Part shown: positions 10,336-19,517 of the stretch, one piece after another
Layout of the letters: every line of letters starts with the position of its first letter
Position numbering within the stretch: position 1 is the first letter of the stretch
NCBI RefSeq assembly: GCF_009725205.1
Contig: NZ_WNZY01000010.1
Coordinates: 62,001-126,000 of the forward strand
DNA from: Paenibacillus timonensis
Lineage (GTDB): Bacteria > Bacillota > Bacilli > Paenibacillales > Paenibacillaceae
DNA: 64,000 nucleotides
Reading direction: 5' to 3'
Translations under genes and position numbers: made by a program
The notes under the pieces: model-generated
What the model was told of the DNA's origin: nothing
Databases searched by the model: none
Seen by the model: the letters and a program-made list of their open reading frames with translations, nothing else

Positions 10336-12015
10336 GTGGACAAAAAGTGGTGGAAGGAAAGCGTCGTATATCAAATTTATCCGCGTAGTTTTATGGACAG
10401 CAACGGGGACGGGATCGGCGACTTGCGGGGGATCATCTCCAAGCTGGACTATTTGATGACACTAGGCGTGGACGTGGTTTGGTTATGCCCTGTGTATCAG
10501 TCGCCAAACGACGATAATGGGTACGATATTAGCGATTATCAGTCGATCATGAATTCTTTTGGAACGATGCAGGACTGGGAGGAGCTGCTGAATGGATTGC
10601 ATGCACGGGGCATGAAGTTGATCATGGACCTGGTCGTCAATCACAGCTCGGATGAGCATCACTGGTTCGTGGAATCGCGCAAATCGAAGGATAATCCATA
10701 CCGGGATTATTATATTTGGCATCCCGGCAAAGACAGCGAGGCCCCGAACGACTGGGGTTCGTTCTTTAGCGGACCCGCCTGGGAATTCGATGAATCCACG
10801 GGCGAATATTATCTTCATATGTTCTCCAAGAAGCAGCCGGACCTGAACTGGGAGAATCCGAAGGTCCGCCGCGAAGTGTACGATATGATGACCTGGTGGC
10901 TCGATAAAGGGATCGACGGATTCCGGATGGACGTCATCAACATGATCTCTAAACCTCCAGGGTTGCCGAACAGCGAGGACGGCGGAACTTGCATCAACGG
11001 TCCACGGGTTCACGAGTTCCTGCAGGAAATGAACCGCGAGGTCTTGTCCAAATACGATATCATGACAGTGGGCGAAACTCTGGATGTGACGCCGGAGGAT
11101 GCGACTCTATTCGCCGGAACGGATCGGGGCGAGCTGAGCATGGTGTTCCAGTTCGAGCTGATGGGGATCGATTCAGGATCCGACGGCAAATGGTGGGGCA
11201 AACCGTGGAAGTTAGTCGACTTCAAACAGATCTTCTCCAAATGGCAGACCGAGTTGGAAGGAACGGCTTGGAACAGTATCTACTTGAACAACCACGATCA
11301 GCCGCGCCTGCTATCGCGATTCGGCAATGATCGTGAGTACCGTAACGTATCGGCCAAAATGCTGGCCACGCTGTTGCATACGCTGCAGGGGACGCCTTAT
11401 ATCTACCAGGGCGAGGAAATCGGTATGACCAATGTTCGGTTCGAGACGATCGACGAGTATCGGGATATCGAGACGATAAACATGTACAAGGAGTATCTGG
11501 AGAAAGGCCGTACGCCGGAGGAAATCATGGAGGCGATATACGCCAAAGGGCGGGATAACGCGCGTACCCCGATGCAATGGGACGGCCGCAGCCCGCATGC
11601 CGGATTCACGACGGGTACACCTTGGCTAGCGGTCAACCCGAATTACCGGGACATCAATGTGGAGCAAGCGGTGACGGATGAAAACTCGATCTTCCACTAT
11701 TACCGCCGCCTGATCGAACTGCGTAAGCAGCATGAGGTGATCGTTTACGGGAGATATGAGCTGCTAAATGCCGACGATAATCAAGTGTACGCTTACACCC
11801 GCACGTTGGGGCAAGAGCAATTATTGGTGGTGTTGAATTTCTACGACCAACCGGCCCGATTCGACTGGACGACACCGAAAGCAGAGGCTCTCAGTCCTGA
11901 AAAGGCCCAAGCCGCAGAACTGCTTATTGCAAACTACGACGGGGTGCCAGCCGGTGCAGACGTGCGGAGCATGGATTTGCGGCCTTACGAGGCGCGGGTA
12001 TATAAACTAAGTTAA
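10336..12015 (+). CDS. malL: Oligo-1,6-glucosidase / alpha-glucosidase (GH13)
   Basis: A cytosolic GH13 enzyme that releases glucose from isomaltose-type and related alpha-glucosides. The start WWKESVVYQIYPRSF, the Ca-site DSNGDGIGDLRG and the DLVVNHSSDEH motif are typical of the oligo-1,6-glucosidase subfamily. The catalytic residues are Asp199 (GFRMDV), Glu247 (TVGETLD) and Asp321 (LNNHDQPR). At 559 aa it has the usual length. The GTG start is eight bases after AGGAGG (10322-10327). Overall it closely resembles the Bacillus oligo-1,6-glucosidase, but exact specificity (isomaltose, sucrose, maltose) cannot be read from sequence. Confidence 0.88.
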   Translation: MDKKWWKESVVYQIYPRSFMDSNGDGIGDLRGIISKLDYLMTLGVDVVWLCPVYQSPNDDNGYDISDYQSIMNSFGTMQDWEELLNGLHARGMKLIMDLVVNHSSDEHHWFVESRKSKDNPYRDYYIWHPGKDSEAPNDWGSFFSGPAWEFDESTGEYYLHMFSKKQPDLNWENPKVRREVYDMMTWWLDKGIDGFRMDVINMISKPPGLPNSEDGGTCINGPRVHEFLQEMNREVLSKYDIMTVGETLDVTPEDATLFAGTDRGELSMVFQFELMGIDSGSDGKWWGKPWKLVDFKQIFSKWQTELEGTAWNSIYLNNHDQPRLLSRFGNDREYRNVSAKMLATLLHTLQGTPYIYQGEEIGMTNVRFETIDEYRDIETINMYKEYLEKGRTPEEIMEAIYAKGRDNARTPMQWDGRSPHAGFTTGTPWLAVNPNYRDINVEQAVTDENSIFHYYRRLIELRKQHEVIVYGRYELLNADDNQVYAYTRTLGQEQLLVVLNFYDQPARFDWTTPKAEALSPEKAQAAELLIANYDGVPAGADVRSMDLRPYEARVYKLS

Positions 12016-12040
12016 TGTAGCGGGGACAATCGGAAAACGG

Positions 12041-12069
12041 TTGTTATTCGAGGGACGCTATGGTACAAT
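12041..12069 (+). promoter_or_regulatory. SigA-type promoter of secG
   Basis: TTGTTA (12041-12046) and TACAAT (12064-12069) are 17 bp apart. It lies about 80 nt before the secG start and shortly after the preceding gene ends. Confidence 0.7.
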
Positions 12070-12150
12070 GATAATGCTGTTTTTGTATCGTAAATATCTG
12101 AGTTAATATGGAATAGATGAAGGATGTTTCTCACTTAGGAGGTGGATTGA

Positions 12151-12384
12151 ATGGATATTTTGCTGAAGGTATTGCTCGTTATTTTCTCGATCGGTTTGAT
12201 CGCAGTCGTGTTGCTGCAGAAAGGGAAGAGCGCGGGTCTAGCCGGTGCCATCTCCGGGGGAGCTGAACATCTTTTCGGAAAAACGAAAGCGCGCGGCATG
12301 GAGCTCGTTCTCGAACGAATCACGGTCGGATTGGCAGCGGGTTTCTTCATCTTGTCGATCGTCGTTGCCGTCGTGTTGGATTAA
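12151..12384 (+). CDS. secG: Preprotein translocase subunit SecG
   Basis: A small membrane subunit of the SecYEG channel. Its 77 residues form two transmembrane helices (about 4-21 and 54-76) joined by a Gly-rich cytosolic loop containing [25 protein letters not shown] lies seven bases before the ATG. In Bacillus, secG begins the secG-rnr-smpB-ssrA neighbourhood. Here smpB and ssrA lie 20 kb away. Confidence 0.93.
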   Translation: MDILLKVLLVIFSIGLIAVVLLQKGKSAGLAGAISGGAEHLFGKTKARGMELVLERITVGLAAGFFILSIVVAVVLD

Positions 12385-12405
12385 CCTTATCATTCTAGCA
12401 GAGTA

Positions 12406-12442
12406 AGCCCTCGTTTCCTTTAAGGAGACGGGGGCTTTTTTT
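12406..12442 (+). terminator. Terminator after secG
   Basis: A 13-bp stem (12406-12418 with 12424-12436, G-U pairs included), a five-base loop and a run of seven T. Confidence 0.85.
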
Positions 12443-12582
12443 GCGTTACTTTATGAAAACAAATCGTAACAATATTGAAAGGAATTTATTAGTAATAAAT
12501 GTTAGATTATGTAGGATTTTCGTGGCTTGCGAAAGGTAAAAATATTACAATTTTGGTACAGACAATGAGAGGAGGAAGGAAA

Positions 12583-13155
12583 TTGTACAAGCTGGTGAGT
12601 ACGCTGGAGGAAGGAACCTTGTTTCACTCGATTTGGATGGAAGCCTGGATGGAAAAAGGCTTTGAACCGGAATTTGCCGACGACGTCTTAGGTCGTTGCC
12701 TCGTTTATGACACCTCGGGGGTGCCGGTGGGTACCGTGGAATTCAAACCCTATGCGCCGCAAACGGACGAGCCCTTAAACGATTTGGCACCGTTTGATGA
12801 TCACCCGGCTATCTTGGTCTCAAGCCCGGGGGAAATCGCCGAGGTCGATAAGGTGGCGCTGCTGAAGCGGTACCGCGGTCGAAATCTCAACCGGTTACTC
12901 GCAACCATCGTATTGTTTGCACAGCAGAACGGGATCCGTCATTATGTCACCCTGCTTGAGCCTACGTTGTTTCGGGCGCTTCGCATCTCCTTCCATGTCC
13001 CGATGACCCAGGTCGGGGAACGCCGATTCTACAAAGGGGACGATGTCGTACCGGCCATTATCCATGTGGCGGAGTTTTACGAGAATCCGGAGCGCTATGT
13101 CTGGTATGTGGACACGCTCGAGAGCTTGAATCAGGAAACGGTCTTATCTACATAA
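12583..13155 (+). CDS. GNAT-like acyltransferase of unknown substrate
   Basis: A soluble protein of 190 residues from the TTG at 12583, which lies seven bases after AGGAGG (12570-12575). An upstream in-frame ATG at 12499 has no ribosome site and would add 28 residues. The middle and C-terminal parts resemble the GNAT fold of the N-acyl amino acid synthase (FeeM) and autoinducer-synthase type: EVDKVALLKRYRGRNLNRLLATIVLFA, read as consecutive segments, then helix and strand with LEPTLFRALRI. It lies between secG and its own palindromic terminator as a single-gene unit. The family call is tentative. Confidence 0.55.
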   Translation: MYKLVSTLEEGTLFHSIWMEAWMEKGFEPEFADDVLGRCLVYDTSGVPVGTVEFKPYAPQTDEPLNDLAPFDDHPAILVSSPGEIAEVDKVALLKRYRGRNLNRLLATIVLFAQQNGIRHYVTLLEPTLFRALRISFHVPMTQVGERRFYKGDDVVPAIIHVAEFYENPERYVWYVDTLESLNQETVLST

Positions 13156-13168
13156 AATAAATAGAAAG

Positions 13169-13195
13169 AAGGCTTGCCCGCGGGCAAGCCTTTTT
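13169..13195 (+). terminator. Terminator after the GNAT-like gene
   Basis: Perfect palindrome GGCTTGCC-CGCG-GGCAAGCC with AA/TT extensions (13169-13192), followed by T residues. The A-rich left flank could also allow it to act for the minus strand. Confidence 0.85.
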
Positions 13196-13241
13196 CATTA
13201 GATTTAGAAGGAATCCCTTCTAAACCGACGCGCAGGCGACC

Positions 13242-14795
13242 TTAACCGACCGGGATCGGTTGCTTGGCGTGACCTGACGGAGCGGACGCCGTTTGGACCG
13301 CTTGAGGCGTTGGTGCGGTTTCTTCCGCTGCGGTGGCCGATAACGATAGAATCAAGGTGTCGAGATCCTGATAGTGTTGAACGATCTCGTGGATTTTGCC
13401 ATCCTGGGCCTCGATACCCGCCAAAATCTGCTGGGCCGCGCTCATATTGTGTTCGGTGCTTTCGGCCAGCTCCATAATTTCCGCCATAATGCTGCCGTAT
13501 CGGTCTTGCATCTGCCGTACCGAACGATCCACCTCACCGGATTGCTGGTTAACCGTACGGGCATTGTCGGACACCTTCTCTACATAGCTCTGAACTTCCT
13601 GTGCCTCTTCCTGCCCGGAATGGATCGCGGTGGAGCCTAGCGTAATCTGTTCGGCAACATTGTTGATTTGCCCGATGACGTCCGCCAGAATGTCGTTAAT
13701 GCTCTGGGTCGCCTTTTGCGAATTTTCCGCGAGTTTGCGAATTTCCGTGGAGACGACGGCAAACCCTTTGCCATGTTCCCCGGCATGGGCCGCTTCAATG
13801 GCGGCATTCATGGCCAACAGGTTCGTCTGCGTGGAGATCCCATGGATCGTTTCGACGATTTGGCTGATTTGCTCGTTCTGGTCGCGAAGCTTCTGCATTT
13901 GGGTGACCGTACCCGCAATCACCTGCTGCAGATGCTGGATATGTAAGGATAAGGAATTCATTTTTGCCCCGGCTGCCTCCGTATTGTGAAGCATGTCGGT
14001 CGATAGCTCCTGAAGCTGGGCCGAAATTTCGGCGGTGACTTCCACGGCCCCGCCAACCTCTTGCACGGATTGGGTCGTTTCCGTAAGCCCCAGCGTTTGT
14101 CGCTCCAGGGTGGCGGAGACGCTGCCGAAGGTGGTTGTGATCTCTTTAGAGATCGAGCCGGTGACGTTTACGTTATCCCGCAGTTGCGTGCTCAGACGGC
14201 CCAGTACATCCAGCGAGGTTTGCAGATTCGTGAGCAGCTCGTCGCTGCGGCGCTTCGCCTCTAAGGCATCCTGCTGCTTAGCTAAGACGTCCTTCTGCAA
14301 GCGTTCGCTGAACCGGGCGGCAAAAGCTAAGGCTACGATCAGAAATCCCAGGAACAGCAGCAAATAACTGAGCGATTCCCGGGCGAATAATTTATCGTGG
14401 TAGAAGGGAACGTTGAAGAAATAAACCGTGATCCCCATGCCCAATACGCCCGAGAACAGAATCGGCTTATAGTTCGAATACAACGTCATGATGCCGACGG
14501 ACACGTAGACGAGCAGATACGTGCTGATGATCGGGTCCGGATCTTGGTAGATCAGCAGAAACGTCAACAGCTGGGTGATCACGGGGATGACGAACATAAC
14601 GTAGCGTGTCCCTTTGTTCGCGTAAGTCATGTAGGTCGCGATGGAACAGCAGATTCCGCCGACGATGATCAACGTAAATAGGACTTTGCTGTCCACCTGG
14701 ATCATGATGTCGGTCAGGACGCCGAGGGCGACCATTCCCCAGATGATTTTGACGAATAACTTATTGCGTCGTTGCAGAATGCTATTGTTCTCCAT
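13242..14795 (-). CDS. Methyl-accepting chemotaxis protein with six-helix membrane sensor
   Basis: A 517-residue chemoreceptor. The first 165 residues form about six closely spaced transmembrane helices with no extracellular domain, so the sensor is membrane-embedded. A coiled-coil linker ([19 protein letters not shown]) follows, then a signalling domain whose tip reads [22 protein letters not shown]. No HAMP domain is apparent. A Pro/Ala-rich tail ends in HAKQPIPVG. It is transcribed divergently from rnr. The ligand cannot be inferred. Confidence 0.87.
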   Translation of the reverse strand: MENNSILQRRNKLFVKIIWGMVALGVLTDIMIQVDSKVLFTLIIVGGICCSIATYMTYANKGTRYVMFVIPVITQLLTFLLIYQDPDPIISTYLLVYVSVGIMTLYSNYKPILFSGVLGMGITVYFFNVPFYHDKLFARESLSYLLLFLGFLIVALAFAARFSERLQKDVLAKQQDALEAKRRSDELLTNLQTSLDVLGRLSTQLRDNVNVTGSISKEITTTFGSVSATLERQTLGLTETTQSVQEVGGAVEVTAEISAQLQELSTDMLHNTEAAGAKMNSLSLHIQHLQQVIAGTVTQMQKLRDQNEQISQIVETIHGISTQTNLLAMNAAIEAAHAGEHGKGFAVVSTEIRKLAENSQKATQSINDILADVIGQINNVAEQITLGSTAIHSGQEEAQEVQSYVEKVSDNARTVNQQSGEVDRSVRQMQDRYGSIMAEIMELAESTEHNMSAAQQILAGIEAQDGKIHEIVQHYQDLDTLILSLSATAAEETAPTPQAVQTASAPSGHAKQPIPVG

Positions 14796-15037
14796 ACCTT
14801 CTTTCTCCCTCTCCTAATTCGTGGAATTCTTCCATTATATTGTCGGCTGGATTTTCATAAAAATTAAGCCTTTTTCATGAAATCCATGCAATTTCACGGG
14901 AATCCCGGGCGAAAACGGATGCCAACCGCGAATTTCGTGTATACTAGGGGATATACGGCTAGAGGAATATCATGGAAATGTCATGCAAAATTACACCCCG
15001 GCACCAAAGGGACAAGCCGGGTTTGAGGTGAAATCAT

Positions 15038-17737
15038 TTGAAATTAATCACAGAAGCAGAGCTGCTCGCTTTTATGCGGGAAACCGCATATAAACCGTTG
15101 ACGTATCAAGAGCTGGAGGAGCATTTTGGCATCACCGATGCCGGCGAATTCAAAGAGTTCCTGAAAATGCTCAACCGGTTGGAGCAGGAAGGACAAATTA
15201 TCTTAACCCGCACTCATCGTTACGGCGTTCCGGAACGGATGGATTTGGTTCGCGGCCGTTTGCAGGCCCATGCCAAAGGGTTTGCGTTTCTGATCCCGGA
15301 GGATCGCGACCATCCCGACGTATACATCCATGCGAATGATTTGAAAAGCGCGATGAATGGAGACACCGTGTTGGTGCGCGTCAGCTCGAAAAGCGCGGGC
15401 GGCGGCAAGCTGGAAGGCGAGGTCGTGCGCATCGTACACCGTGCCGTAACCCAAGTGGTGGGGGTATTCCAGAATAACGAATCGTTTGGTTTCGTGATCC
15501 CGGATGACAAACGGATCAACAAGGATCTGTTTATCCCTCGCGAAGGCTTCGGCGGGGCGGTCGACGGCGAGAAGGTCGTAGCTGAAATCGTGGAATACCC
15601 GGAAGGAAGGTCTGCAGCGGTAGGCCAAGTCATCGAGATACTCGGACACAAGGACGACCCGGGGGTCGATATCCTATCGATCATTCGCAAGCATCAGCTG
15701 CCGGAGGCGTTCCCGGAGGACGTCATGGCCGAGGCGCAGGATGCCCCCGACGAGATCGAGGAGGCGGAAATCGTCCGCCAGGGGCGGCGGGATTTACGCG
15801 ACAAGGTGATCGTCACGATCGACGGCGAGGACGCGAAGGACCTGGACGACGCCGTGAACGTGGAGCGCTTGCCGAACGGGAATATCAGACTGGGCGTGCA
15901 TATCGCCGATGTCGGGTATTACGTGCGGGAGAATTCCAAGCTCGATCAAGAAGCATATAACCGCGGCTGCAGCGTGTATCTGGTGGATCGCGTCATTCCG
16001 ATGCTGCCGCACCGGCTGTCGAACGGGATATGCTCCTTGAATCCGAAGGTAGACCGCTTCACGCTGTCCTGCGAGATGGAATTCAACGAGCAGATGAAGG
16101 TCGTGAAGCACGATATCTTCACGAGCGTGATTCGCACCAAGGAACGGATGACCTACACCAGTGTGCGGAAAATTCTGCAGGAAGAAGATCCGGAGGTAAC
16201 CGAACGTTACGCCGATCTGGTCGAGACGTTCCAGCTGATGAAGGAGCTGGCCCTGAAGCTGCGGGGGAACCGCATGCGGCGCGGCGCGGTCGACTTCGAT
16301 TTCGAGGAATCGAAGGTGATCGTCGACGAGAACGGCAAGCCGGTCGACATCGTGAAGCGCGAACGTTCGATCGCGGAACAAATTATTGAGGAATTCATGC
16401 TGGCGGCGAATGAAACGGTGGCGGAGCATTTTCATTGGCTGAAAGTGCCGTTCATTTATCGGATTCACGAGGATCCGGACCAGGAGAAGCTGATGAACTT
16501 CATGGCATTTGTCGCCAACTTCGGGTATGCGGTCAAAGGCGGGAAAGGCAACAAGATACATCCACGCGCGCTGCAGACGCTGCTGGAGGACATTCAGGGC
16601 ACGAAGGAGCAGACAGTCATCAGCACGATGATGCTGCGCTCGATGAAGCAGGCGAAATACGATGCGGAAAGCACCGGGCATTTCGGGCTGGCGGCGGAGT
16701 TCTACACGCACTTCACCTCGCCGATCCGGCGGTATCCCGACCTGGTGATCCACCGAGTGATCCGCGAGGTGATCGAGAGCAACGGGACGCTAAGCGAGGC
16801 GCGGATGGAGTACCTGGCCAGCCGGATGCAGGATATCGCGCAGCAATCGTCCGAGCGGGAGCGTATCGCCGTGGAGGCGGAGCGCGACACGGAACAGCTG
16901 AAGAAAGCGGAGTACATGCTTGATAAGGTCGGGGAGGAATTCCCTGGCATTATCAGCAGCGTCACGAGCTTCGGCATGTTCATCGAGCTGGAGAACACGG
17001 TGGAAGGGCTGATCCGGCTTAGCGCGATGACGGATGACTATTACCATTTCCACGAGCAGCATATGGCGCTGATCGGGGAACGCACGTCGAAGATCTACCG
17101 GATCGGCGACGAGGTCAAGATCCGCGTGGCCCGCGTGAATATGGACGACCATACCATCGACTTCGAGATGGTCGACATGAAGCCGCGGCAGCGCGGCGAG
17201 TTCGGTGGCGGACGCGGAGCCTTTGAAGGCGGTCGGGGCGGCGGAGGCCGCAGCGGCAAGCCGGGCAAAGGCGGTGGCAAGGCCGCCGGCAAAGGCAAGG
17301 GCGGCCGCGGCGCAGGCGGCGCCAAGGGCAAGCCCGGCCGGGCGGCGGCGGGGACCAACGCCGCCGAGGCCGTAGGCGCCGGGGCGGGCGCACCCGGCGG
17401 GAAGCGCGGCAAGCGCGGCGGAGCTGCCAAAGGCAGCGGCGGCGTCGCGCTTGGCAGCGCCGTAGCCCGCGCGGATAGCGGCGCGGGCGAGAGCTCGGGC
17501 GCCGCGTCGGACGGCGGGCCCGCATTTGGCTTCGGCTCTGGCAAGGGAGGCTACGCCTCCGGGACGGTCGCCGTGGCCCGCGATGCCGGTCGCGGATACC
17601 GCAGCACCGGCGAGGACAAAGGCTCGCGGCGGAAGAAGACGTCCGCGAGCGGGGTCTTCGTCGGCGCCCGGGACGGGGGCGCCAAGGAGGCCGCTCCGGG
17701 CCGCAAGCGGGGCGGCGGCAAGGGCAAGAAGAAGTGA
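15038..17737 (+). CDS. rnr: Ribonuclease R with a long low-complexity basic tail
   Basis: Processive 3'-5' exoribonuclease for structured RNA that works with SmpB-tmRNA in clearing faulty mRNA. The TTG start lies seven bases after GAGGTG (15025-15030). Domains in order: an N-terminal winged helix ([20 protein letters not shown]), two cold-shock domains, the RNB catalytic domain with [11 protein letters not shown], and an S1 domain (about 630-705, [15 protein letters not shown]). At 899 aa it is about 120 residues longer than Bacillus RNase R. The excess is a Gly/Arg/Lys/Ala-rich tail of 183 residues (717-899, bases 17186-17737) of very high GC, with RGG-like patches and a KKK end, probably disordered and RNA-binding. 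Confidence 0.94.
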   Translation: MKLITEAELLAFMRETAYKPLTYQELEEHFGITDAGEFKEFLKMLNRLEQEGQIILTRTHRYGVPERMDLVRGRLQAHAKGFAFLIPEDRDHPDVYIHANDLKSAMNGDTVLVRVSSKSAGGGKLEGEVVRIVHRAVTQVVGVFQNNESFGFVIPDDKRINKDLFIPREGFGGAVDGEKVVAEIVEYPEGRSAAVGQVIEILGHKDDPGVDILSIIRKHQLPEAFPEDVMAEAQDAPDEIEEAEIVRQGRRDLRDKVIVTIDGEDAKDLDDAVNVERLPNGNIRLGVHIADVGYYVRENSKLDQEAYNRGCSVYLVDRVIPMLPHRLSNGICSLNPKVDRFTLSCEMEFNEQMKVVKHDIFTSVIRTKERMTYTSVRKILQEEDPEVTERYADLVETFQLMKELALKLRGNRMRRGAVDFDFEESKVIVDENGKPVDIVKRERSIAEQIIEEFMLAANETVAEHFHWLKVPFIYRIHEDPDQEKLMNFMAFVANFGYAVKGGKGNKIHPRALQTLLEDIQGTKEQTVISTMMLRSMKQAKYDAESTGHFGLAAEFYTHFTSPIRRYPDLVIHRVIREVIESNGTLSEARMEYLASRMQDIAQQSSERERIAVEAERDTEQLKKAEYMLDKVGEEFPGIISSVTSFGMFIELENTVEGLIRLSAMTDDYYHFHEQHMALIGERTSKIYRIGDEVKIRVARVNMDDHTIDFEMVDMKPRQRGEFGGGRGAFEGGRGGGGRSGKPGKGGGKAAGKGKGGRGAGGAKGKPGRAAAGTNAAEAVGAGAGAPGGKRGKRGGAAKGSGGVALGSAVARADSGAGESSGAASDGGPAFGFGSGKGGYASGTVAVARDAGRGYRSTGEDKGSRRKKTSASGVFVGARDGGAKEAAPGRKRGGGKGKKK

Positions 17738-17758
17738 GCAAGCAACACGTAGGAGAAA

Positions 17759-17791
17759 AGTCGATCCGGAGCGTTCCGGATCGGCTTTTTT
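17759..17791 (+). terminator. Terminator after rnr
   Basis: A 12-bp stem (17759-17770 with 17775-17786, one G-U pair), a GCGT loop and a T-run. Confidence 0.88.
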
Positions 17792-17830
17792 GTTCGATAC
17801 ACAGCCACATGCAGACGCTTGGGCCGGAGG

Positions 17831-18020
17831 GAAAATAACTGCAGGAGTGCAGCTATTTTCACCGATTGTCGGGTTTTTCTTAAAATAGCTGCAAGAATAC
17901 AGTTATTCCCCAGGTAAAGGCCGATTTTCTCAAAATCGTAGAAAATAACTGTATTTACGCAGCTATTTAGCCGTTGAGCTCAGGCTGCGAGGAAATAATT
18001 GCATCTACGCAGTTATTTCG
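17831..18020. repeat. Four tandem-spaced ATAACTGCA-type palindromes
   Basis: Units at 17831-17860, 17883-17909, 17942-17969 and 17992-18020 each read roughly AAAATAACTGCA, four to five loop bases, then TGCAGTTATTTT. The first has a 13-bp stem. They recur every 50-60 bp, and the arms vary by compensating G-U or paired changes. The remaining gap up to 18263 holds no gene that I can see. Confidence 0.65.
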
Positions 18021-18263
18021 ATCATTTCGTGCAACAGCGCAGATGGGGAGCGAGGCCATTTTTTCTTCCGCTATAGGTCCGCTTGGGTAAGCTTGCTTCA
18101 TGACCGATCGATACATCGTCCAAGGCGCAGCGCATTTTGATCCGGTTCTTCGTGATCGTTAATGTCGTGTACCCTGCGCGATCAGCAGGGCATTCAGTTC
18201 CTTCGAACGGCTGTTACCTACCGAGAGGTCACATCTTCCTCATAGACAAAAGAAAAATAAATA

Positions 18264-18278
18264 ATATACTAAGTATAT
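18264..18278 (+). promoter_or_regulatory. Operator palindrome ahead of the GntR-family regulator
   Basis: ATATACT-A-AGTATAT, perfect seven-base arms, lies 35 bp before the GTG start. The same AGTATA/TATACT arms recur after the regulator gene (19384-19432), so autoregulation and control of the transporter operon by the same protein is likely. Confidence 0.65.
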
Positions 18279-18312
18279 ATATTATGTTGAGCGAAGATGG
18301 GAGTGACCTATT

Positions 18313-19383
18313 GTGAAGAATCTACCCTTATATAAACAGATCCAGGATGAGATCAAGGAGCGCATCCAATCCGGGGAACTCAGGCCGGGAGACCGGATCC
18401 CGTCGGAGAAGGAGCTGGCCGAGGAGTATCATGTCAGCCAGATCACGAGCAAAAACGCCCTGATCGGCCTGGCGGATGAAGGCATCTTAACTCGGCATCA
18501 AGGCAAAGGGACCTTCGTTAATGACGAGGTGTGGAGCTATTTGAATGCAGCCGGTGCCACGCAACGCACGGATTCTACCCGCAAGGGAACGATCGGCTTG
18601 ATCATCCCTACGCTGCAGATCAAGGTGGAACAGCGGATCGTGGACAATATCGAACGGTTTGCCTGGGCGTCCGGCTATCAACTCACGCTCAGTATATCGA
18701 GGGAATCGCAGCGAAATGAAAGCGAAGCGATCGAAGCCTTTAATCGCAACGGCGTGAAGGGCATGATCATCTTTCCGACCGAGGAGGAGAACTACAACGA
18801 GGACATTCTGCGCCTGTCGATCGATAAATTCCCGCTCGTTCTGATTGACCGTTATTTGAAGGATATCCGGACTTACAGCGTCAGCGCGGATAACGAGAAG
18901 GGAACCTTCGACGCTGTTAGCTACTTGCTGAACCAGGGACACCGGGAAATCGCCCTCATTTCTCCCGTGATCACGAATACCGTAACCGAAGACCGCGCGG
19001 CCGGCTTTGAACGGGCGTTCTATCAGAATCAATTGCCGATTAACAAAAACCAATGGTGTATCTTAAATATCGACGATATCCATAAGGGCCCCGGGGAAAA
19101 AATGATCTATGAATTTTTCCGTTCGCATCCCGAGATCACGGCGGCGTTCGCCATGAACGCGCAGCTCACGGGCTATGCCTATAAAGCGCTGCAACGTTTG
19201 AATAAGCGAGTGCCGGAGGAATTTGCGCTGGTCGGATTCGACGGGCCGGAAAGACCGGGCATCCATTTCGTGCAGCAGGATATCGAAACGATGTGCAAGC
19301 ATACCGTGGAATGTTTGCTGGAGCAGCTGGAAGGCCACTCGAATCCGCGCAGAGTCACGGTTCCCGTAGAATTAATCCAATAA
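18313..19383 (+). CDS. GntR-type HTH fused to a LacI-type sugar-binding domain (AraR-like regulator)
   Basis: A 356-residue transcriptional regulator. The first 70 residues are a GntR winged helix (LYKQIQDEIKERIQSGELRP, DRIPSEKELAEEYHVS). Residues from about 90 on form a periplasmic-binding-like effector domain of the LacI type (IGLIIPTLQIKVEQ, ISRESQRNESEAIEAF, LVGFDGPERPG). This fusion is the layout of AraR-type repressors that respond to pentoses. The GTG start follows GGGAG by nine bases. It heads the ABC transporter and GH43/GH2 genes and is flanked on both sides by TATACT-type palindromes. The effector is inferred to be a xylose- or arabinose-related sugar. Confidence 0.82.
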   Translation: MKNLPLYKQIQDEIKERIQSGELRPGDRIPSEKELAEEYHVSQITSKNALIGLADEGILTRHQGKGTFVNDEVWSYLNAAGATQRTDSTRKGTIGLIIPTLQIKVEQRIVDNIERFAWASGYQLTLSISRESQRNESEAIEAFNRNGVKGMIIFPTEEENYNEDILRLSIDKFPLVLIDRYLKDIRTYSVSADNEKGTFDAVSYLLNQGHREIALISPVITNTVTEDRAAGFERAFYQNQLPINKNQWCILNIDDIHKGPGEKMIYEFFRSHPEITAAFAMNAQLTGYAYKALQRLNKRVPEEFALVGFDGPERPGIHFVQQDIETMCKHTVECLLEQLEGHSNPRRVTVPVELIQ

Positions 19384-19432
19384 AGTATATTATATACTAA
19401 ATAAAGTATACTAATATCTAAGTGGATATACT
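19384..19432 (+). promoter_or_regulatory. Array of regulator-binding palindromes before the sugar transporter operon
   Basis: AGTATA-TTA-TATACT at 19384-19398, AGTATACT at 19405-19412 and the half-site ATATACT at 19426-19432. They match the palindrome upstream of the GntR/LacI-type gene and end about 85 nt before the lipoprotein start, so they are probably its operators. Confidence 0.6.
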
Positions 19433-19517
19433 AAAATGCAAATGTAAAGCGGTTACAGACCTAAACAGACACACACCATTCCGTAATCGCGACGAATTTA
19501 ATAGGGAGGTTATGCAC

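Noticed and set aside
12499-12582. Upstream ATG giving a longer GNAT-like protein
   Set aside because: No Shine-Dalgarno sequence; the TTG at 12583 has AGGAGG at ideal spacing.
17115-17810. Antisense frames across the rnr tail (Pro/Arg-rich)
   Set aside because: They are the complement of the GC-rich Gly/Arg/Lys tail; low complexity, no start signal.
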